Assembly (NCBI GenBank): GCA_051881815.1
Contig: JBJEQP010000024.1
Location: 13,471-77,470, forward strand
Length of the DNA stretch: 64,000 nt
From: UMGS363 sp051881815
Lineage (GTDB): Bacteria > Bacillota > Clostridia > Oscillospirales > Ruminococcaceae
Reading direction: 5' to 3'
Below the pieces are notes generated by a model. The model did not search any database and had not been told where the DNA came from. It saw nothing but the letters and a program-made list of their open reading frames with translations. Position numbers and translations under genes: made by a program. Shown piece after piece: positions 35,064 to 44,228 of this stretch (within the stretch, counting starts at the first letter, position 1; every line of letters starts with the position of its first letter).

Positions 35064-36191
35064 ATGTCCGAAAAGATCAAGTACAATTCTCCCGTAATAG
35101 CGGCGATACTGCTGATAATAATACTTCTTGTGATACCAACGGGATTTGAGGGCGCAGCAATATACACCGGAAGCGACCGGTGCGCAGCAAAGGTACTTTC
35201 CTGCGATAACAGCGCAATAATCGACACGGGACTTGTCCGTCAGGGTGAGCAGGTCTGCAAAGTCAGGCTGCTCGGCGGTTTGTTCAAGGGTCAGGAAACC
35301 GAAGCGGTGAATATGCTGAACGGTTCGCTTGAACAGGATAAAATTTTTGCCGAGGGGGACAAGGCTTATGTGCTTGTAAGCTATCATGACGATGCAATTC
35401 TGTCGGTGACAATGGTAGATCACTACCGCCTTAACAGCGAGCTTATTTTATCAGCTGTTTTTGTTGTTTTTCTTGTCGCTTTTGCAGGAAAAACAGGTGT
35501 GAGGGCGGTGCTTTCGTTCATTGTTACGGTGCTTTCGATATGGAAGGTGCTTGTTCCGATGTATCTAAAAGGCTTTGACCCGATAATAACGGGAGGAGTT
35601 ATTGTTCTGCTGCTTTCGGTTATGATAATTGCGCTTGTTTACGGATTTGACAAACGAACAGCAGCGGCATCGCTCGGAGTCGGAGCAGGAATAGTAACAA
35701 CTGCTGTAACGGGTATTATTTTTACGGACATTTTCAAGATACACGGAGCGGTTATGGCATTCTCGGAAAGCCTTTTGTATAACGGCTACAACGATCTGAA
35801 CCTTACAAAAATATTTATGGCAAGTATTTTTATCGGTTCATCGGGCGCAGTTATGGATCTTGCGGTGGATATCACCTCTGCCGTCCACGAAGTAATACAG
35901 AAAAAGCCCGACATAAGCCGCATCGAGGCGGTAAAATCGGGACTTAACGTCGGCAGGGCGGCAATGGGAACAATAACGACCACTCTTCTGCTGGCATATT
36001 CGGGAAGCTGCTGTGCGCTGCTTATGGTGTTCATGGCGCAGGGCACACCGCTTGGAAATATCCTCAACTACAAATACGTTGCCGCCGAGATCGTTCATAC
36101 CGTTGTAGGCAGCTTCGGACTTGTGAGCGTTGCTCCGCTTACGGCTATAGCCTGCGGTTTTCTGCTTACGGAAAAGAAAAACATCGGATAG
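35064..36191 (+). CDS. YibE/F-family membrane protein
   Basis: 375 residues from the ATG at 35064 (GAAAGGAAAAA upstream); the open frame extends back into repeat D2 and that part is rejected. A membrane segment at about 13-33, an extracytoplasmic beta domain (about 45-120) and seven to eight membrane segments from about 130, with GAGIVTTAVTGIIFTDIF and GSSGAVMDLAVDITSAVHE, which are characteristic of the YibE/F family. Its function is unknown; it is not visibly linked to its neighbours and has its own terminator. Confidence 0.85.
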   Translation: MSEKIKYNSPVIAAILLIIILLVIPTGFEGAAIYTGSDRCAAKVLSCDNSAIIDTGLVRQGEQVCKVRLLGGLFKGQETEAVNMLNGSLEQDKIFAEGDKAYVLVSYHDDAILSVTMVDHYRLNSELILSAVFVVFLVAFAGKTGVRAVLSFIVTVLSIWKVLVPMYLKGFDPIITGGVIVLLLSVMIIALVYGFDKRTAAASLGVGAGIVTTAVTGIIFTDIFKIHGAVMAFSESLLYNGYNDLNLTKIFMASIFIGSSGAVMDLAVDITSAVHEVIQKKPDISRIEAVKSGLNVGRAAMGTITTTLLLAYSGSCCALLMVFMAQGTPLGNILNYKYVAAEIVHTVVGSFGLVSVAPLTAIACGFLLTEKKNIG

Positions 36192-36200
36192 AAATTTTTA

Positions 36201-36232
36201 TAAAAAGATCGTTTGACACGAACGGTCTTTTT
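36201..36232 (+). terminator. Terminator after the YibE/F gene
   Basis: Stem AAAAGATCGTT with AACGGTCTTTTTT around TGACACG. Confidence 0.75.
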
Positions 36233-36240
36233 TGCTGTCA

Positions 36241-36556
36241 TACTGATATCAAATCGTTCTATAGACAAAGCCGACAGATAGAATAATTCCAATCAAGAAA
36301 AGCGACCGCAGCAAGGCTTGATGCCTTACAAGGGAGCTTGACGCAGAGTGGAATTATTATAGCCGAGGATTTATACTAATTCCAAACCGTTCTATAGACA
36401 AAGACGACAGATAGAATAATTCAAGTCAAGGAAGACGACCGCAGGCAGGCTGTCGCCTGTCAAGGGAGTCTGACGCAGAATTGGATTATTATATCCGAGT
36501 ATTTGTCTATAGGTTGGTTTGGAATTAGTATTAGTCTTACGGTTGATTAAAGATTA
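36241..36556 (+). repeat. Family B element B2, interrupted by B3
   Basis: Left part 36241-36373 (TACTGATATCAAATCG ... AGCCGAGGATTTA) and right part 36534-36556 (GTCTTACGGTTGATT...) rejoin to match copy B1 if the inserted B3 plus one TTA is removed. The right terminus is lost where C2 begins. Left flank is TCA. Confidence 0.75.
36374..36530 (+). repeat. Family B element B3, nested in B2
   Basis: 157 bp with near-perfect terminal inverted repeats TACTAATTCCAAACC / GGTTTGGAATTAGTA and TTA on both sides, where B1 has a single TTA. It is the best-preserved B copy. Confidence 0.88.
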
Positions 36557-36667
36557 GGAAAAAGCTGATTAAAGCGCAGCGTTCGTTTCGCCGTTTTGAA
36601 AAATGTACGAGTTTGCGCCTTTGAGTACATTTTGAAAAACGGCTGAAACGTATTAATCAGCGTTTCC
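36557..36667 (+). repeat. Family C element C2
   Basis: GGAAAAAGCTGATTAAAGCG to AATCAGCGTTTCC, 111 bp, flanked by TTA on both sides; internal GCCGTTTTGAAAAATGTACG and its inverted partner. Confidence 0.8.
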
Positions 36668-36784
36668 TTAGTATAAGTATGTATAAAATCTTCAGGGGTT
36701 GTACAGCAAAATATACTAAATTGCATTAAACAAATATGAATTTTCATAGATTAATACAAACATTTCTTGTCTTAAACAGCTCAC

Positions 36785-36840
36785 TTTACATAGAATTAAC
36801 CTTACTTCTGTTGTGGAGTTTACATACCAAGAGGTAAAAT
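36785..36840 (+). promoter_or_regulatory. Pho-box-like promoter of the Na/Pi-PstS-Ppk operon
   Basis: TTTACA (36785), TTAACC (36796), TCTGTT (36807) and TTTACA (36819) recur every 11-12 bp. A weak core promoter TTGTGG (36811-36816), 18 bp, TAAAAT (36835-36840) lies within. The hexamers match the Gram-positive PhoP consensus TT(A/T/C)ACA. Confidence 0.65.
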
Positions 36841-36881
36841 AAATTATGTAAGTAAAAAAATTCACTGTACGGAGGAAGTAT

Positions 36882-38618
36882 ATGGACGGGAATATAAAAA
36901 TAGTTTTCGGGCTTGTGGGCGGACTTGCTATGTTCCTTTACGGAATGAACAGCATGAGCGACGCTCTTCAAAAAGCCGCCGGAGAGAAAATGAAAAAGGT
37001 GCTGGGTTTTCTGACTAAAAATCCGATAATGGGCGCTCTTGCAGGTGCGCTTGTTACCGCTGTTTTGCAGAGCAGCTCTGCGACTACGGTAATGGTGATC
37101 GGTTTTGTCAGCGCAGGGCTTATGACTCTCCCGCAGGCGATATCGGTCATTTTCGGCGCAAATATCGGTACGACAATGACTGCCCAGCTTATGGCGTTCA
37201 AGATAAGCAACTACATCTATCCTATTATTTTCATTGGATTTATTCTGTATTTTGTGTCAAAAAGAGAAAAGGTGAAAAATATAGGAATGGTCATATTCTC
37301 GTTCGGTCTGCTTTTCGAGGGTATTGAGATAATGGGCGGCGTTATGAAGCCGCTGGCAGGAAGTCCGATATTCACCGATCTTATGGGCAAGGTCTCGGAA
37401 ATACCTGTGCTTGGAATTCTGCTCGGCGCTGTTATGACTGTTGTTGTACAGAGCAGCTCGGCTACTATTGCCGTTCTCCAGAATTTTGCGTCGCAGGCAG
37501 GACCTGACGGCGTTACAAGCGTTATCGGTCTTGCAGGAGCTATCCCTATCCTGCTGGGCGACAATATCGGTACAACTATCACCGCTCTGCTTGCGTCGAT
37601 CGGTCAGTCGAAAAACGCAAAGCGCACAGCCATTGCGCACAGCGTATTCAATATCAGCGGCAGCATTCTTTTTGCATTTCTTATTCCGCTGCTTGCAAAA
37701 TTCGTTCAGTTTATTTCTCCGAAGGGCAATGAGGTTGACGTCATCGCAAGGCAGATCGCAAATGCGCACACAACCTTCAATATTGTATGTACGCTTATCT
37801 GGCTGCCCCTTATCCCTTTGATGGTCAAGATAGTAACTCTTATTGTCAAGGGTGAGGATAAAAATATTTTTTCCGATTCAAAACCGAGATTTCTTGACGA
37901 AAAGCTTATCGGTCAGCCTGTTGCGGCAATGTTCCTCGTATCCGAAGAGATCAGGCGTTTTTCCGAATTCGGGGCAAGTCTGCTTTATAAAACAAGAGCG
38001 CTTTTCGAGAGCGGAAACTCGGACGTTGTCCGTTCGGATTTCAGCAGAGATTACAGCACTATAAAAAATCTGCACGACAGCATCTCCTCTTACATAACCA
38101 AAATGCTTTCAAGCGGAAATCTCACAGAAGCACAGTCCGAACAGACGGCAGGACTTCTGTTTGTGACAAACAACATTGAGCGTATCTCCGACCGCTGCTT
38201 TGATATGTCGGAGGTGCTGAACAAGCTTTCCGGCAAGAAAAAGCTGCTGTCGAAAGCGGCTGTATCGGAGCTTGGCGAGTGCTTTGATATTGCGGACGAG
38301 CTTTTTGAAAAAGCAATGCTGTCCGTGGAAAACGGCGACGAGGATTATACGAAAAGAGTTTCAAAGGGCAAGGAAAAAATGCGCAAAACGCAGAAAAAGC
38401 TTAACAAGGCGCATCTGTCCAGAGTAAAAAAGAAGGACTGCGACGCAGCGCTTACTCCCGAATATACTGATATACTTCACAGCCTTGACAGAATTGCGGA
38501 TAACTGCATAGGCATTGCAGAGGAAGCAGCGGACAACATTTCCTTCATTGATCTCAGAGATGAAGCGCAGTCTGCCGCAGAGCTCATTTCCGGAGGTGCG
38601 GAATGCGTAACGGTTTGA
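36882..38618 (+). CDS. Na/Pi cotransporter (NptA type) with PhoU-like C-terminal domain
   Basis: 578 residues. Two Na_Pi_cotrans repeats in the membrane part (about 1-330) contain the paired signatures VLQSSSATTVMVIG and VVQSSSATIAVLQN plus GANIGTTMTAQL and GDNIGTTITALL. The C-terminal about 230 residues form PhoU-like helices (NIERISDRCFDMSEVL; DILHSLDRIADNCIGIAEEA). It imports phosphate using a sodium gradient. CGGAGGAAG precedes the ATG. It overlaps the PstS-like gene by 16 bp and leads the operon with ppk and corA. Confidence 0.92.
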   Translation: MDGNIKIVFGLVGGLAMFLYGMNSMSDALQKAAGEKMKKVLGFLTKNPIMGALAGALVTAVLQSSSATTVMVIGFVSAGLMTLPQAISVIFGANIGTTMTAQLMAFKISNYIYPIIFIGFILYFVSKREKVKNIGMVIFSFGLLFEGIEIMGGVMKPLAGSPIFTDLMGKVSEIPVLGILLGAVMTVVVQSSSATIAVLQNFASQAGPDGVTSVIGLAGAIPILLGDNIGTTITALLASIGQSKNAKRTAIAHSVFNISGSILFAFLIPLLAKFVQFISPKGNEVDVIARQIANAHTTFNIVCTLIWLPLIPLMVKIVTLIVKGEDKNIFSDSKPRFLDEKLIGQPVAAMFLVSEEIRRFSEFGASLLYKTRALFESGNSDVVRSDFSRDYSTIKNLHDSISSYITKMLSSGNLTEAQSEQTAGLLFVTNNIERISDRCFDMSEVLNKLSGKKKLLSKAAVSELGECFDIADELFEKAMLSVENGDEDYTKRVSKGKEKMRKTQKKLNKAHLSRVKKKDCDAALTPEYTDILHSLDRIADNCIGIAEEAADNISFIDLRDEAQSAAELISGGAECVTV

Positions 38619-39436
38619 TCATAAGCGCTGTTCTTTGCGCCTCACTTGCACTTTCAGGCTGTACGGCGGAGAAGGCTATGCCCGATCTGTCGGGAATGGG
38701 CGAAATAACAGTGATCTCCCGTGAGGAAGGCTCGGGCACGAGAGATGAATTTGAAAATATTATCGGAACGGATGCGAACGGAACGGACAAGATCGCATTG
38801 TCTGCCGCCGAGGTTTCGGAAATGGTTTCTTCCATTAAGGGAGCAGTCGGATATACTGCATACACAGCGGCAGTTACGGATAATGTGAAGGCTGTTTCGG
38901 TGAACGGGATAGCCTTGACCGAGGAAAATATCCGCAGCGGAAAATATCCTTTATGCAGAAACTATTATCTTGCTTACAGCGGTGAATTATCCGCAGCCGA
39001 AACCGATTTTCTTGCGTATATAATGAGCGCAGGTCAGGCGGTTGCCGATGAAAACTGCGTTGCCGTCAAGAAAAGCACCGGCTTTTTATCGGATAAATCA
39101 TCGGGAAGCATAACGATATGCGGTTCAACGTCAATGCTTACGCTTATTGAGAAAATGACGGAGGATTACAAACAATTCAATCCTAATGTTGTAATTGAAA
39201 TAACTGCAACGGATTCTTCGGACGGACTTAATTCTGCCATCAGAGGAGAATGTGACTTTGCAATGTCCTCAAGAGAGTTAGCCGATTATGAAAACGAGCT
39301 TCTTGACAAGAAAGCGGTGGCAAGAGACGGAATTGCGGTCATAGTGAACGCTGAAAATCCCGTCAATGATCTTTCCGAAAAACAGATAAAACAAATTTAT
39401 GATAATAATGCCGAGAAATGGAGCGATCTGAAATGA
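38603..39436 (+). CDS. PstS-like phosphate-binding lipoprotein with circularly permuted halves
   Basis: 277 residues. Lipobox LALSGC puts the acylated Cys at 20. Residues 33-155 match the second half of ordinary PstS: ITVISREEGSGTRDEFE (35-51), GAVGYTAY (80-87), then NGIALTEENIRSGKYPLCR (101-119). Residues 165-277 match the first half: ICGSTSMLTLIEKM (172-185), DFAMSSREL (218-226), DGIAVIVNAENPVNDL (242-257) and the terminal WSDLK, where PstS normally passes into its second half. All expected phosphate-contact segments are present in swapped order. It overlaps the Na/Pi gene by 16 bp and ppk by ATGA. No pstCAB is nearby, so it may scavenge or sense phosphate. Confidence 0.85.
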   Translation: MRNGLIISAVLCASLALSGCTAEKAMPDLSGMGEITVISREEGSGTRDEFENIIGTDANGTDKIALSAAEVSEMVSSIKGAVGYTAYTAAVTDNVKAVSVNGIALTEENIRSGKYPLCRNYYLAYSGELSAAETDFLAYIMSAGQAVADENCVAVKKSTGFLSDKSSGSITICGSTSMLTLIEKMTEDYKQFNPNVVIEITATDSSDGLNSAIRGECDFAMSSRELADYENELLDKKAVARDGIAVIVNAENPVNDLSEKQIKQIYDNNAEKWSDLK

Positions 39437-41520
39437 GTAATACTGCGATATGTGAAAAGCAGGTCTATATGAACAGGGAGATATCATGGCTCAAATTCAA
39501 TGAAAGAGTTCTTGAAGAGGCGGAAAGCGCTAAAAATCCTCTTTGCGAACGCCTTTCGTTCGTATCTATATTTCAGAGCAATCTTGATGAATTTTTTATG
39601 GTTCGTGTCGGCTCACTTATAGATCAGATGCTCCTTGACAAAAATATCCGTGACAACAAGACAGATATGACCGCCGAGGAACAGCTTGACGCAGTTCTTG
39701 ACATGGTGCATATCCTTAACGAGCGCAAGGACTGCGTTTACGGAAAGCTTATGGGCAGACTGGAAGAGCATAATATCCGCATTGTAAATTTCCGAAATAT
39801 CGGCAAAACGGAAAACGAGCATCTTGAAGAATATTTCAATTCGGAAATAGCACCCTTTCTTGCTCCCGTAATTGTCGGCGACAGGCAGCCTTTCCCGTTC
39901 CTTAAAAACAAGGATATTTACGCAGCAGCAGTGCTTCAGAAGAAAAACGGAAAGAAAAAGATCGGCATTATCCCCTGCGGCAGCGGAGTTATTCCTCGGC
40001 TTATCGAGGTAGGAAAAAACAGCGGTACATATATCCTTTCCGAGGAGCTGATACTGCACTTTGTTCCCCAGGTCTTCAAGGAATACACGGTAAAATCAAA
40101 ATCCCTGCTGCGAGTAACGAGAAACGCTGATATTGACGCAGACGCATTATATGATGAAGACCTTGATTACCGTGAGTTTATGGCAGATATCATCAGGCGG
40201 AGAAAGCGCCTTTCTCCCGTCCGTCTTGAACTCTCACGAGAGCTTGATGATGAGATCGTAGATCGTCTTTGCTCTTATATGGACATTAAAAGGAAATACG
40301 TTTTTCGCAATATTTCTCCGCTTGACCTCTCTTTTGTGTTTGAACTGCAGGATGAGCTCCGTCAGAAATCAGAGCTTTTCTATCCGAGAAGAGTTCCGCA
40401 GAGATCGGCACAGTTCGCAAGCGACAGACCTGTTCTTGAACAGATAAAAGCCGGCGACAAGCTGCTTGCATATCCTTTTGACAGCATAAAGCCGTTCCTG
40501 ACAATGCTCCACGAGGCTGCTGCAGACAAGGATGTTGTATCCATAAAAATGACTCTTTACAGAGTAGCCAAAAACAGCGAGGTAATAAATGCACTTATCG
40601 AAGCTGCCGAAAACGGAAAGCAGGTCCTTGTGCTCGTTGAGCTGAAAGCAAGATTTGACGAGGAGAACAACATTGAATGGTCACGCCGCCTTGAAGCCGC
40701 AGGCTGCACGGTGATATACGGTCTTAACGGCTTCAAGGTACATTCAAAGCTTTGCCTTATCACGAAAAATGTAAACGGAAATCCTGAATATTACACCCAG
40801 ATAGGAACGGGAAATTACAACGAAAAGACTTCCCGTATTTATACCGATCTTTCACTTATGACCGCCGACAGCATTATCGGAAGAAATGCAAATGATGTTT
40901 TCACGGCTCTTGCATCCGATACAACGGTAAAGGAATCCGCAGAGCTTCTTGTTGCTCCGAACTGTCTGCAAAACAGAGTTATCGAAATGATAGATGAACA
41001 GATAGTTCTCGCCCGTAACGGCGAAGAGGCTTACATCGGCATAAAGATCAACTCGCTTACCGATAAGAAGATAATGGAAGAGCTTATCAAGGCATCGCAG
41101 GCAGGTGTAAAAATCGAGCTTGCCGTAAGAGGAATATGCTGCCTTATCCCCGGGGTTGCGGGCGAAACGGAAAATATCAGAGTTGTAAGCGTTGTGGGAC
41201 GTTTCCTTGAACATTCGAGAATATATATTTTCGGCAGGGGAGAAATTGCCAAAATATACATTGCTTCCGCCGATTTTATGACAAGGAACACTCTGCGCAG
41301 GGTCGAAGTGGCGGCGCCTATATATGACGAACGCATAAGGTCGCAGATCGTTTATATGTTCAACACTATAATGTCGGACAACGTTCAGGCAAGAGAACTG
41401 AAAAGCGACGGCAATTATATTCGCGTCGAAAATGACGAAGAAAAGATAAACAGTCAGGAGCATTTCTATGACAAAGCATACGAGCAGGCTAAGGCTGCAG
41501 AGCTGATCGGCGGAAAATGA
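39433..41520 (+). CDS. ppk: Polyphosphate kinase 1
   Basis: 695 residues from the ATG within ATGA at 39433. N-terminus MNREISWLKFNERVLEEA, middle domains, and the two phospholipase-D-like domains with the phosphorylated His in FKVHSKLCLI and second His in LEHSRIYIFG. GTGNYNEKTSRIYTDLSL is the ATP-binding region. It makes polyphosphate from ATP and cooperates with phosphate uptake by the two upstream genes. Translational coupling with the PstS-like gene is clear from the 4-bp overlap. Confidence 0.96.
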   Translation: MSNTAICEKQVYMNREISWLKFNERVLEEAESAKNPLCERLSFVSIFQSNLDEFFMVRVGSLIDQMLLDKNIRDNKTDMTAEEQLDAVLDMVHILNERKDCVYGKLMGRLEEHNIRIVNFRNIGKTENEHLEEYFNSEIAPFLAPVIVGDRQPFPFLKNKDIYAAAVLQKKNGKKKIGIIPCGSGVIPRLIEVGKNSGTYILSEELILHFVPQVFKEYTVKSKSLLRVTRNADIDADALYDEDLDYREFMADIIRRRKRLSPVRLELSRELDDEIVDRLCSYMDIKRKYVFRNISPLDLSFVFELQDELRQKSELFYPRRVPQRSAQFASDRPVLEQIKAGDKLLAYPFDSIKPFLTMLHEAAADKDVVSIKMTLYRVAKNSEVINALIEAAENGKQVLVLVELKARFDEENNIEWSRRLEAAGCTVIYGLNGFKVHSKLCLITKNVNGNPEYYTQIGTGNYNEKTSRIYTDLSLMTADSIIGRNANDVFTALASDTTVKESAELLVAPNCLQNRVIEMIDEQIVLARNGEEAYIGIKINSLTDKKIMEELIKASQAGVKIELAVRGICCLIPGVAGETENIRVVSVVGRFLEHSRIYIFGRGEIAKIYIASADFMTRNTLRRVEVAAPIYDERIRSQIVYMFNTIMSDNVQARELKSDGNYIRVENDEEKINSQEHFYDKAYEQAKAAELIGGK

Positions 41521-42429
41521 ATGGAAATCTACAGACTTGACGGTATAAACATTGATGCAGAGCAGCTTGAAACGGAAAAATGTCCTGCGGTGATACTTGC
41601 AAATTCCGCAGAAGCCGCAGCTGCACTTGAATTATCGGGGATAGATCACGAGGGCGATTTTGCCCTTAAAGGAATAGCTTTTTCAAAAATTGAAACGCAG
41701 AATGACTATCTTTTCGGAACACTTTGCATACCAAAACATCTTGACGTTGCAACGAACAGATACAGGATAATGCTTTTTATCAACCGCAGAAGCTTTGTAA
41801 TAATTGACGACAGCAGCTTTTCACGGAACATGATCCGAAAGGTTCAGAACAGCGGCGTCAATCAGCGAATGACTATACAGCGTATGGTCTGCGGATATTT
41901 TTCGCAGATAATGCAGCGTGATACCGAGCTGCTTTTGCAGAATGAGCAGAAAATAATGAATCTTGAAGAGAAAATTTCGATCGGAAGAACAGACGGCTTC
42001 TCCGAAAGCATCACTCCGATACGAAGGGAACTGCTTGTGCTGCGCAGCTATTATGACGAGCTGCGTGATATGGGCAAGGAGCTTGAACAGGACGAGAATG
42101 AGCTGTTTGAAAAAAAGCAGCGCAAGTATTTCGGCACTATCTTTGACCGTGCCGACAGGCTTATGAACAGAACAATATATCTGCTGGAATATGCGGGTCA
42201 GGTGCGTGATGCGTATCAGGCTCATATTGACGCAAAGCAGAACAGCAATATGACATTCTTAACTGCCATCTCGACCATATTTTTCCCGCTTACGCTTATA
42301 ACCGGCTGGTACGGAATGAACTTCAATAATATGCCCGAGCTTGAAAACGGGTATCCGTATATTATTCTGCTCAGCATTGCGGTCGTAGCGATCTGTATTG
42401 CAATTTTCAAAAAGAAAAAAATGCTGTAA
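41521..42429 (+). CDS. CorA-family magnesium transporter
   Basis: 302 residues. A long cytoplasmic alpha/beta domain and helices (about 1-235) followed by two membrane segments with the YGMNF selectivity signature at the end of the first (about 260). It starts on the base after the ppk stop. Magnesium is the counter-ion of polyphosphate, which explains the pairing. The N-terminal region is diverged from classical CorA. Confidence 0.9.
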   Translation: MEIYRLDGINIDAEQLETEKCPAVILANSAEAAAALELSGIDHEGDFALKGIAFSKIETQNDYLFGTLCIPKHLDVATNRYRIMLFINRRSFVIIDDSSFSRNMIRKVQNSGVNQRMTIQRMVCGYFSQIMQRDTELLLQNEQKIMNLEEKISIGRTDGFSESITPIRRELLVLRSYYDELRDMGKELEQDENELFEKKQRKYFGTIFDRADRLMNRTIYLLEYAGQVRDAYQAHIDAKQNSNMTFLTAISTIFFPLTLITGWYGMNFNNMPELENGYPYIILLSIAVVAICIAIFKKKKML

Positions 42430-42440
42430 TAAAAGATTTA

Positions 42441-42504
42441 AGCCGCTGATTGTGCGGTGTCGGCATTGATCAAAAATCCTTGACGCAGCAATCAGCGGCT
42501 TATC
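42441..42504 (+). terminator. Terminator of the Na/Pi-PstS-Ppk-CorA operon
   Basis: Stem TAAGCCGCTGATTG paired with CAATCAGCGGCTTA around a loop of about 35 bases, followed by a weak T tract. Confidence 0.65.
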
Positions 42505-42544
42505 TATTAGAAAATTATGTAAACATATCTGTTCCTTCATTAAA

Positions 42545-42670
42545 CCTTTGAAAAACATTTTAAATATAAATTAAAATGTAGGTTAAGCCGTGATAAATGC
42601 TTGTAAAAACCGTTGACTTTGATTCACTGTGATGATAATATAAGCTCGTAAGTTCAAGAGATTTACAAAA
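42545..42670 (+). promoter_or_regulatory. Pho-box-like promoter of the UgpB-like operon (twin copy 2)
   Basis: TTGACT (42613-42618), 17 bp, TAATAT (42636-42641); GGTTAA (42581), GATAAA (42592) and TGTAAA (42602) at the same 11/10-bp steps as upstream of phoA. Similarity to the phoA promoter continues from the TTTGAAAA block to TAAGCTCGTAA. Confidence 0.75.
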
Positions 42671-42693
42671 AAGTTAAGGAGCGAAATTCCACA

Positions 42694-44088
42694 ATGAAAA
42701 AGAAAAGAATCCTCACTTGTATTCTCGCAGGATTGATGAGCCTTTCAGCTCTCACAGGCTGCGCAAGCTCGGACAGCAGCACAACAGCAAGCACTTCTGC
42801 AGCAGAAAACAAAACAACCGAAGCAGCTTCGGCAGACACTTCAAAAGACAGTACAAATACGACAGCAGAAAATATTACCCTTGATATGTATTTCCCCGTT
42901 TCGGTAGGCGGCGGTCCCGATGTTCTCATCAGCAACCTTTGTGATGAATTTCATAAGGAATATCCGAACATCACTGTTAATCCGGTTTACGCAGGCACTT
43001 ATGCAGAAACCCGTACAAAGGTTCAGGCAGCGATCAAATCGGGAAACACTCCTGCTATTGCGCTGATGTTCTCCATCGACCTTTACTCGCTGCTCTCAAT
43101 GGATGCGATCTATGATTTCAACAGCTTTGCAACTTCCGACGAGGACAAGGAATGGCTTGGCGGATTCTATGACGGCTTTATGGAAAACAGCCGCTGCGGC
43201 GACCTTACCTACGGTATTCCTTGGCAGAGAAGCACGATTATCCTTTACTATAACAAGGACGCATACAAAGAGGTCGGACTTGACCCCGAAGCACCGCCGA
43301 AGACCTGGGCAGAGCTTGAAGAATACGCACAGAAGCTCACCAAAACCGAAAACGGCGTGACAACAAGATACGGTATCCAGATCCCGTCCGACAAGGCAGG
43401 CTACGCTTACTGGATGCTCCAGACCTTCTGCAACGAGCAGAACGGCTTCAATCTTATGAACGATACGGGCACAGAGGTCTACTTCAACGACCCGAGAACT
43501 ATCAAGGGACTTAACTTCTGGAAGAGCCTTTCCGACAATGGCTGTCAGGCTCCGGGAACAAGCGCTTGGTCAACAACTCCTACCGACTTCCTCGAAGGAA
43601 AGACAGCAATGATCTACCACACAACGGGCAACCTTACAAACATCAAGAAGAATGCGACATTTGATTTCGGTACTGCAATGCTTCCTGCAGATGAATCCTA
43701 CGGCTCACCGACAGGCGGCGGAAACTTCTACCTCTTCAAGAACGTTCCTGAGGAGCAGACACAGGCTGCATACACCTTCATCAAGTGGATGACAAACGAC
43801 CCCGAAAGAGTTGCACAGTGGAGCATTGACACAGGTTACGTTGCAACAAGACCCGAAGCTTACGAAACAGAGCGCATGAAGAACTACACAGCAGATTTTC
43901 CGCAGGCGCTCGTTGCAAGAGATCAGCTTGAATACGGTCACGCAGAATTCTCCGTTTACGATCAGGGCAGCGTTCAGGATATCCTCGACACCGCTATTGA
44001 AGCTGTAATGACAGGTTCAATGGACGCAGAAACAGCAATGCAGCAGGCACAGGAACAGGCTGACGCGATCCTTGCACAGTATAAATAA
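42694..44088 (+). CDS. UgpB-like ABC transporter substrate-binding lipoprotein
   Basis: 464 residues. Lipobox LTGCASS with Cys23, a Ser/Thr-rich linker to about 65, then a family 1 periplasmic-binding fold. TYGIPWQRSTIILYYNKDAYKEVGLDP and NFYLFKNVPEEQTQAAYTFIKWM are typical of the UgpB/MalE group. With the Pho-type promoter and two downstream permeases, glycerol-3-phosphate or a glycerophosphodiester is the likely ligand, but carbohydrate binding cannot be excluded. A hairpin follows before the permease genes. Confidence 0.85.
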   Translation: MKKKRILTCILAGLMSLSALTGCASSDSSTTASTSAAENKTTEAASADTSKDSTNTTAENITLDMYFPVSVGGGPDVLISNLCDEFHKEYPNITVNPVYAGTYAETRTKVQAAIKSGNTPAIALMFSIDLYSLLSMDAIYDFNSFATSDEDKEWLGGFYDGFMENSRCGDLTYGIPWQRSTIILYYNKDAYKEVGLDPEAPPKTWAELEEYAQKLTKTENGVTTRYGIQIPSDKAGYAYWMLQTFCNEQNGFNLMNDTGTEVYFNDPRTIKGLNFWKSLSDNGCQAPGTSAWSTTPTDFLEGKTAMIYHTTGNLTNIKKNATFDFGTAMLPADESYGSPTGGGNFYLFKNVPEEQTQAAYTFIKWMTNDPERVAQWSIDTGYVATRPEAYETERMKNYTADFPQALVARDQLEYGHAEFSVYDQGSVQDILDTAIEAVMTGSMDAETAMQQAQEQADAILAQYK

Positions 44089-44154
44089 ACGATCCTCCTC
44101 TTAAAATTCTTCAAAAAATCCTCCTTTTTGGATTTTTCATAATCTTCTCCTTTA

Positions 44155-44193
44155 AGAAAAAGCTGATTATTGCCGCAGCAATATCAGCTTTTC
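44155..44193. other. Hairpin between binding protein and permease genes (family C relic)
   Basis: AGAAAAAGCTGATTATTGC paired with GCAATATCAGCTTTTCT around CGCA. The sequence resembles the end of family C elements. It may cut read-through so that the binding protein is made in excess over the permeases. Confidence 0.6.
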
Positions 44194-44228
44194 TCTTTAG
44201 GGTATATATTTTGAAAGTTGGTCGATAT

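Noticed and set aside
38603..39436. PstS-like gene as a frameshifted tandem duplicate
   Set aside because: It has its own lipobox, ends with a stop overlapping ppk by ATGA, and the two halves together form one complete set of motifs without duplication.
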